DNA of 64,000 nt from Flavobacteriales bacterium. GTDB lineage: Bacteria; Bacteroidota; Bacteroidia; Flavobacteriales_F; PHOS-HE28. A program made the position numbers and the translations under genes. The notes below the pieces were generated by a model. It searched no databases. It was given only the letters and a program-made list of their open reading frames with translations, and was not told the origin of the DNA. The stretch lies in the NCBI GenBank assembly GCA_016713875.1, contig JADJOI010000003.1, positions 3,596,001 to 3,660,000 of the forward strand, given 5' to 3'. This document shows positions 59,729 to 64,000 of the stretch, piece by piece; the first letter of the stretch is position 1; each line of letters begins with the position of its first letter.

Positions 59729-60604
59729 CTACCCCGCCACCGTCTCCAGCTCCTTGTTCACCTTCTTGAAGAGGCCCTGGAGCACGTTGCCGGGGCCCAC
59801 CTCCACCACCTTGGTGCAGCCGTCGGCGAGCATGTGCTGCATGGTCTGGGTCCAGCGGACGGGCGCGGTGAGCTGGGCGATGAGGTTGGCCTTGATGCGG
59901 GCGGGGTCGGTGTGGGGCCGGGCGTCCACGTTCTGGTACACCGGGCAGCGCGGGTTCACGATGGGCGTGTAGGCGATGGCGGTCTCCAGTTCCACGCGGG
60001 CGGGCTCCATGAGCGGGCTGTGGAAGGCGCCGCCCACCTGCAGCACGAGGGCGCGTTTGGCGCCGGCGGCCTTCAGGGCCTCGCAGGCGGCGTTCACCGC
60101 ATCGATGCTGCCGCTGATCACCAGTTGGCCGGGGCAGTTGTAGTTGGCGGGCACCACCACACCGGGGATGGTGCCGCACACCTCCTCCACCTTCGCATCC
60201 TCGAGGCCCAGGATGGCGGCCATGGTGCTGGGCTGCAGCTCGCAGGCCTTCTGCATGGCGTTGGCGCGTGCGGCCACCAGCTTCATGCCGTCCGCGAACT
60301 CCATGGCCCCGGCGGCCACCAGCGCGCTGAACTCCCCCAGGCTGTGGCCCGCCACCATGGCCGGTCGGAACGCATCGCCCATCACCTTGGCCTTCACCAC
60401 GCTGTGCAGGAAGATGGCGGGTTGCGTCACGTTGGTGCGCTTCAGGTCGGCCTCCGTGCCGCTGAACATCACGTCGGTGAGCTTGAAGCCCAGGATGTCG
60501 TTGGCGTGCTCGAACCAGATGCGCGCGTTGCTGTCGGCGTCGTACAGGTCCCTGCCCATGCCGGGGAACTGGCTGCCCTGGCCGGGGAATACGTAGGCGG
60601 TCAT
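59729..60604 (-). CDS. fabD: Malonyl-CoA:ACP transacylase
   Basis: This enzyme loads malonyl onto ACP for fatty acid synthesis. It has 291 residues (MTAYVFPGQGSQFPGMGRDL). The catalytic serine is in VAGHSLGEFSALVAAGA, the arginine region is KLVAARANAMQKAC, and the histidine is in VGGAFHSPLMEPARVELE. It converges on the CpsB-like gene with three bases between stops. Confidence 0.97.
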   Translation of the reverse strand: MTAYVFPGQGSQFPGMGRDLYDADSNARIWFEHANDILGFKLTDVMFSGTEADLKRTNVTQPAIFLHSVVKAKVMGDAFRPAMVAGHSLGEFSALVAAGAMEFADGMKLVAARANAMQKACELQPSTMAAILGLEDAKVEEVCGTIPGVVVPANYNCPGQLVISGSIDAVNAACEALKAAGAKRALVLQVGGAFHSPLMEPARVELETAIAYTPIVNPRCPVYQNVDARPHTDPARIKANLIAQLTAPVRWTQTMQHMLADGCTKVVEVGPGNVLQGLFKKVNKELETVAG

Positions 60605-60629
60605 GCGGATGCGGTTGGGTGGAGGCGGT

Positions 60630-61355
60630 TCAGTCCCTGCGGCCGCCGAACAGGCGCAACAGCATCAGGAGCAGGTTGATGAAATCGAGGTAGAGGCTGA
60701 GGGCGCCCATCAGGGCCATCTTCTGCGCGGCCTCGGTGCCGGTGGCCATCACCTCGCCCATGCGCTTGAGCTTCTGCACATCGTAGGCCGTGAGGCCCGT
60801 GAACACCACCACGCCGATGATGCTCACCACGTAGTCCAGCGTGCTGCTCTCCAACCAGAAGTTCACGAGGGACGCGATGACGATGCCGATGAGGCCGATC
60901 ATGAGGATGCTGCCGAGCTTGGTGAGGTCGGTGCGGGTGGTGTAGCCGGCCACGGCCATCACACCGAACACTGCGGCGGACAGGAAGAAGACGTTGACGA
61001 TGGCCGACATGGCATAGATGAGGAAGATGTAGCTGAGGCTGATGCCCATGATGGTGCTGAAGGCCAGGAAGGTGAGCAGCAGGGCCATGCCGCTCATGCG
61101 CTGCACCAGGCCGCCCATCAGCAGCACCAGGCCCAGGGGAGCCAGCAGCACCACCCAGCCCAGGAAGGTCTGCCGTCCGGTGGCGGGGTCGAAGAGCAAC
61201 TGGAAGAGGGCCGGGTCGGTGCCGAACCACCAGGCCATCACGCCGCTGATCACCAGGGCGAGGGCCATGTAGCTGAACACGTTGGCCAGGAAGGTGCGCA
61301 CACTGGCGACATCGGTGGTGCCGATGAGGGGCGGGTTGAAGCCGTTCTGTTCCAT
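60630..61355 (-). CDS. Bax inhibitor-1/YccA family membrane protein
   Basis: This is a 241-residue protein with seven hydrophobic helices, starting MEQNGFNPPLIGTTDVASVR at ATG 61355. Family features are the second helix ALVISGVMAWWFG, SGMALLLTFLAFSTIMGISL and DVQKLKRMGE, and the C-terminal LSLYLDFINLLLMLLRLFG. Bacterial homologs may act as pH-dependent Ca2+ leak channels or modulators of FtsH. It starts two bases after the folE stop. Confidence 0.92.
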   Translation of the reverse strand: MEQNGFNPPLIGTTDVASVRTFLANVFSYMALALVISGVMAWWFGTDPALFQLLFDPATGRQTFLGWVVLLAPLGLVLLMGGLVQRMSGMALLLTFLAFSTIMGISLSYIFLIYAMSAIVNVFFLSAAVFGVMAVAGYTTRTDLTKLGSILMIGLIGIVIASLVNFWLESSTLDYVVSIIGVVVFTGLTAYDVQKLKRMGEVMATGTEAAQKMALMGALSLYLDFINLLLMLLRLFGGRRD

Positions 61356-61357
61356 GG

Positions 61358-62032
61358 TCAGTGGAGGTTGGCGCTGGTGAGCTTGATGAACTCCTCGCGG
61401 GTGCGGTGATCGGTGAGAAAGATACCGGTGAAGGCCGATGTGGTGGTCACCGAGTTCTGTTTCTGGATCCCGCGCATCTGCATGCACAGGTGGGCGCACT
61501 CCAGCACCACGGCCACCCCGAGGGGGCGGAGGGTCTCGTGCATGCAGTCGCGGATCTGGTCTGTGAGGCGCTCCTGCACCTGCAGGCGGCGGGCGAAGGC
61601 GTCGACCACGCGGGGGATCTTGCTCAGGCCGGTGATGCGCCCGTCGGGGATGTAGGCCACGTGGGCCTTGCCGAAGAAGGGCAGCATGTGGTGCTCGCAC
61701 ATGCTGTACACCTCGATGTCCTTCACCAGCACCATCTGGCTGTAGGCCTCGGTGAACATCGCGCTGCGCAGGATGGCCGCAGGGTCCAGGTCGTAGCCAT
61801 GGGTGAGGTACTGCAGCGCCTTGGCCACCCGCTCGGGCGTCTTCTTGAGCCCTTCGCGCCGGGGGTCCTCGCCGATGGCCTTCAGGATGTCGCCATAGTG
61901 GCCGCTGATGCGGCGGATGCCCTTGGCGTCGTAGAGGTCGATGCGCTCGTAGCCTTCGCCCTGGGGCTCGTGCTCCCCGTCGGGGGCGGCGGTGCGCTTG
62001 CGGGAGGCCTGGGGTGCGGGTTTACGCGCCAT
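61358..62032 (-). CDS. folE: GTP cyclohydrolase I
   Basis: This enzyme converts GTP to dihydroneopterin triphosphate. It has 224 residues, of which the first 35 are a variable basic leader. The zinc ligands are in YSMCEHHMLPFFGKAHV and CAHLCMQMRGIQKQ, and GLSKIPRVVDAFARRLQVQE is typical. The start overlaps the end of the upstream PTPS-type gene by 11 bases, so substrate flow from FolE to that enzyme is likely. Confidence 0.96.
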   Translation of the reverse strand: MARKPAPQASRKRTAAPDGEHEPQGEGYERIDLYDAKGIRRISGHYGDILKAIGEDPRREGLKKTPERVAKALQYLTHGYDLDPAAILRSAMFTEAYSQMVLVKDIEVYSMCEHHMLPFFGKAHVAYIPDGRITGLSKIPRVVDAFARRLQVQERLTDQIRDCMHETLRPLGVAVVLECAHLCMQMRGIQKQNSVTTTSAFTGIFLTDHRTREEFIKLTSANLH

Positions 62033-62441
62033 GGTATTCCACGTGGTTGTTCTCGGTCTCCTGCAGCTTCACACAGTGCAGCGCGGCGCCGGCCTCCCGG
62101 ATGGGCGCCTCCAGCTGCTCCCAGATGGCGATGGCCAGGTTCTCCGTGCTGCTGTATCGGCCCTGCATGAAGGGCACGTCCACATCGAGGTTGCGGTGGT
62201 CGACGTACTGGATCACGCGGTCCTTGATGATGCGGCCCAGCAGGCTGAGGTCGATCACGAAGCTGGTCTCCGGGTCGGGCTCGCCCTTCACGGTCACCCA
62301 CAGGTCGTAGTTGTGGCCGTGGCCGTTGGGGTTGGCGCATTTGCCGAAGACCTGCAGGTTCTTCTCCAGGCTCCAATCGGGCCGGGCCAGGCGGTGGCTG
62401 GCGCTGAAGCGTTCGCGGCGGGTGATGTGCACGAGGGGCAT
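62022..62441 (-). CDS. 6-pyruvoyl-tetrahydropterin synthase/QueD family protein
   Basis: This zinc enzyme of the T-fold has 139 residues from ATG 62441 (MPLVHITRRERFSASHRL). The zinc histidines are in SASHRL and NGHGHNYDLWV. The cysteine region CANPNGHGHNY is like the eukaryotic PTPS motif rather than the shorter spacing of E. coli QueD. It probably acts on the FolE product, giving either a tetrahydropterin or the queuosine precursor 6-carboxytetrahydropterin. Sequence alone does not decide between these. Confidence 0.88.
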   Translation of the reverse strand: MPLVHITRRERFSASHRLARPDWSLEKNLQVFGKCANPNGHGHNYDLWVTVKGEPDPETSFVIDLSLLGRIIKDRVIQYVDHRNLDVDVPFMQGRYSSTENLAIAIWEQLEAPIREAGAALHCVKLQETENNHVEYHGA

Positions 62442-62483
62442 GCGCGAGGAATGCCGGAGGGCGCCCGAATGTTCGGTGCCCGG

Positions 62484-62491
62484 CGAAGGTA
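62484..62491 (-). promoter_or_regulatory. Promoter -7-like box for the PTPS-folE operon
   Basis: The minus strand reads TACCTTCG, 42 bases upstream of the ATG at 62441. Confidence 0.4.
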
Positions 62492-62519
62492 ACGAGCGGC
62501 GGCCGGGGCGTGCGTGCGT

Positions 62520-62526
62520 TACTTTG
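62520..62526 (+). promoter_or_regulatory. Promoter -7-like box for hldD
   Basis: TACTTTG resembles TAnnTTTG with one spacer base fewer and lies five bases before the hldD ATG. Confidence 0.3.
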
Positions 62527-62531
62527 CCGCC

Positions 62532-63500
62532 ATGATCGTGGTGACGGGGGCGGCGGGCTTCATCGGCAGCGCGCTGGTGGGCGACCTGCTGCGTGCGGGC
62601 TGGCAGGACATCGTGGCGGTGGACGACTTCAGCCGCGCGGACAAGGCGCCCAATCTGGCCGGCAAGGCGCTCACCGCCAAGGTGGACCGGGACCGGTTCT
62701 TCACCTGGTTGGAGGAGAACCACCGCTCCGTGCAGTTCATCTTCCACCTGGGCGCCCGCACGGACACCACGGAGTTCGACCGCTCCATCTTCGACCGGCT
62801 GAACCTGCACTACAGCCAGCGCATGTGGGAGGCCTGCGTGAAGCACGGGATCCCCCTGGTGTACGCCAGTTCAGCGGCCACGTATGGCGACGGCGCCTTG
62901 GGCTACGACGACGTGGACGACACCCTGCCGGCCCGGCTGCACCCGCTGAACCCGTACGGCGAGAGCAAGAACGACTTCGACAGGTGGGCGCTGGCCCAGG
63001 AACGCAAGCCCTACTTCTGGGCCGGGCTGAAGTTCTTCAACGTGTACGGTCCAAACGAATACCACAAGGGCCGCATGGCCAGTGTGGTCTTCCATGCCCA
63101 CGGCCAGATCACGGCCACCGGCGGCATGAAGCTCTTCCGCAGCCACCGGCCCGAGTACCGGGACGGCGAGCAGCTGCGCGATTTCGTGTATGTGAAGGAC
63201 GTGTGCGCGGTGTGCCGGTTCCTGATGGAGGACCGCCGGCACAGTGGGCTGTACAACCTGGGCAGCGGCCGGGCGCGCACCTTCCTGGACCTGGCGCGGG
63301 CCACCTTCCGGGCCATGGGCCGTGAGGAACGCATCGCGTTCATCGACACCCCGGCCGACATCCGCGACCGCTACCAGTACTTCACGGAGGCGCGCATGGG
63401 CAAGCTGGTGCAGGCGGGCTTCACCCAGCCCTTCACCACCTTGGAGGACGGCATCACGGATTACGTGCGCAACTACCTGGCGCCGGGCGTGTACCTCTGA
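62532..63500 (+). CDS. hldD: ADP-L-glycero-D-manno-heptose 6-epimerase
   Basis: This enzyme epimerises ADP-D,D-heptose to ADP-L,D-heptose for the LPS inner core. It has 322 residues from ATG 62532 (MIVVTGAAGFIGSALVGDLL). The Tyr/Lys pair is in NPYGESKNDFDRWAL, and FNVYGPNEYHKGRMASVVFH is the family signature. The other heptose genes are not in the window. It is divergent from the PTPS gene and convergent with the MerR gene. Confidence 0.96.
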   Translation: MIVVTGAAGFIGSALVGDLLRAGWQDIVAVDDFSRADKAPNLAGKALTAKVDRDRFFTWLEENHRSVQFIFHLGARTDTTEFDRSIFDRLNLHYSQRMWEACVKHGIPLVYASSAATYGDGALGYDDVDDTLPARLHPLNPYGESKNDFDRWALAQERKPYFWAGLKFFNVYGPNEYHKGRMASVVFHAHGQITATGGMKLFRSHRPEYRDGEQLRDFVYVKDVCAVCRFLMEDRRHSGLYNLGSGRARTFLDLARATFRAMGREERIAFIDTPADIRDRYQYFTEARMGKLVQAGFTQPFTTLEDGITDYVRNYLAPGVYL

Positions 63501-63512
63501 GCCTTACCGCGC

Positions 63513-63866
63513 TCACGCGGGCATGGGCTCGGCGATGCCTTCGCGCAGTTCCACAAGGGCGCCGCGCACGGTCAGCAGGCGCTCGCGCACCTCGGCGAGG
63601 CGGTCGGGTGCGGCGTCGGCGGCGCGCAGCTTCTCCTTGGCCCCGTTGAGGGTGAAGCCCTGTTCCTTCACCAGGTGGTGGATGCGCCGCAACTGGTCGA
63701 TGTCCTTGTGGGTGTACAGGCGGTCGCCCTTGCCGTTGCGGCGGGGCCGCAGCGTGCCGAACTCCTTCTCCCAATAGCGGATCAGCGAGGTGTTCACCCC
63801 CAGTTCCACGGCCACCTCCCCGATGGTCCAGTACAGCTTCCCGATCGTTCGCTCCTTGTAAGGCAT
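63513..63866 (-). CDS. MerR family transcriptional regulator
   Basis: This is a 117-residue regulator from ATG 63866. The N-terminal winged helix has KLYWTIGEVAVELGVNTSLI and RYWEKEFGTLRPRRNGKGDR, followed by LYTHKDIDQLRRIHHLVKEQ and a coiled dimerisation helix. There is no C-terminal effector domain, and no conserved metal-binding cysteines are visible, so the inducer is unknown. It resembles the short MerR proteins common in Bacteroidota. A TACATTTG box lies nine bases upstream. Confidence 0.93.
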   Translation of the reverse strand: MPYKERTIGKLYWTIGEVAVELGVNTSLIRYWEKEFGTLRPRRNGKGDRLYTHKDIDQLRRIHHLVKEQGFTLNGAKEKLRAADAAPDRLAEVRERLLTVRGALVELREGIAEPMPA

Positions 63867-63875
63867 GGTCGTGGG

Positions 63876-63883
63876 CAAATGTA
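63876..63883 (-). promoter_or_regulatory. Promoter -7-like box for the MerR gene
   Basis: The minus strand reads TACATTTG, an exact TAnnTTTG match nine bases before the ATG. Confidence 0.5.
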
Positions 63884-63893
63884 TCCGCCCCAT

Positions 63894-64000
63894 TCAGTGG
63901 GAGATGAGCACCGTGGCGCTCCGCAGCCGATCGCTCCCCTGCAGCAGGATGCGGTAGGCACCGCTCTCCAAGTGGTGAAGGGACAGTTCCACCAGTCGCG
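63894..64000 (-). CDS. C-terminal end of a T9SS-like cargo protein (partial)
   Basis: The last 34 codons of a minus-strand gene are visible: LVELSLHHLESGAYRILLQG, then SDRLRSATVLISH and a stop at 63894-63896. The pattern (LESGAYRILLQG, then a final strand) is that of T9SS type A sorting domains. The rest lies outside the window. Confidence 0.65.
   Translation of the reverse strand, partial: RLVELSLHHLESGAYRILLQGSDRLRSATVLISH

Overview
This 64 kb window is a chromosomal segment of a GC-rich member of the Bacteroidota, probably close to Flavobacteriales. The lineage call rests on several proteins with type IX secretion (T9SS) style C-termini, a GldA-like gliding ABC ATPase, a DUF4286 protein next to ksgA, the fbp-GNAT-aspartate kinase gene order, and recurring promoter-like boxes of the form TAnnTTTG or TAnnTTCG just upstream of start codons. 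No rRNA, tRNA or CRISPR array was found.

Layout. 1-8 kb: a sensor histidine kinase, a TDT/SLAC1-type transporter and an unrecognised membrane protein, all broken by frame changes; an ISAs1-family insertion sequence (2959-4186); then three tandem TPR plus membrane-anchor paralogs whose C-terminal modules are almost identical. 7.7-15.4 kb: an accessory region between the 3' ends of the plus-strand TPR cluster and the minus-strand mfd gene. It holds minus-strand cargo (a PH-domain protein, an S41 protease, a T9SS cargo protein, VapBC-like and HigBA-like toxin-antitoxin pairs, an unknown gene, and a Bro-N gene split by a 191 bp element with perfect 21 bp inverted termini). Short copies of the 3' ends of both flanking resident genes punctuate this cargo. 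15.4-31.4 kb: mfd, a DUF4238 gene, fbp, aspartate kinase, GDPD, a 2-hydroxyacid dehydrogenase, mgtE, ksgA and serS. 31.6-43.5 kb: T9SS cargo, rpmA/rplU, a four-helix-bundle gene flanked by heptanucleotide arrays (about 0.7 kb on one side), metK, gldA, rsgA, an e(P4)-type phosphatase, dtd and mazG. 43.4-47 kb: a carbamoyltransferase, SGNH, DUF5989 and SxtJ cluster. 48-64 kb: envelope polysaccharide genes (waaA, wbpE, ugd, UDP-xylose synthase, wbpD, wbpB, wbpA, rfbB, a CpsB/YwqE-type phosphatase, hldD) together with fabD, folE and a PTPS/QueD gene.

How the genes work together. The 50-59 kb block supplies nucleotide sugars: WbpA, B, E and D convert UDP-GlcNAc to UDP-2,3-diacetamido-glucuronate, Ugd and the decarboxylase make UDP-xylose, and RfbB starts the dTDP-deoxyhexose route. 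WaaA and HldD point to an LPS core, and the carbamoyltransferase cluster may modify glycans. FolE and the PTPS-type enzyme form a pterin or 7-deazaguanine pair.

The most unusual features are the cargo array punctuated by gene-tail copies at 7.7-15.4 kb, and a family of degenerate heptanucleotide repeats and hairpins that occurs between genes and also in frame inside mfd and rsgA. Single-base frame breaks are dense from 1 to about 12 kb. Many sit in short homopolymers, so sequencing or assembly error is a serious alternative to gene decay there.
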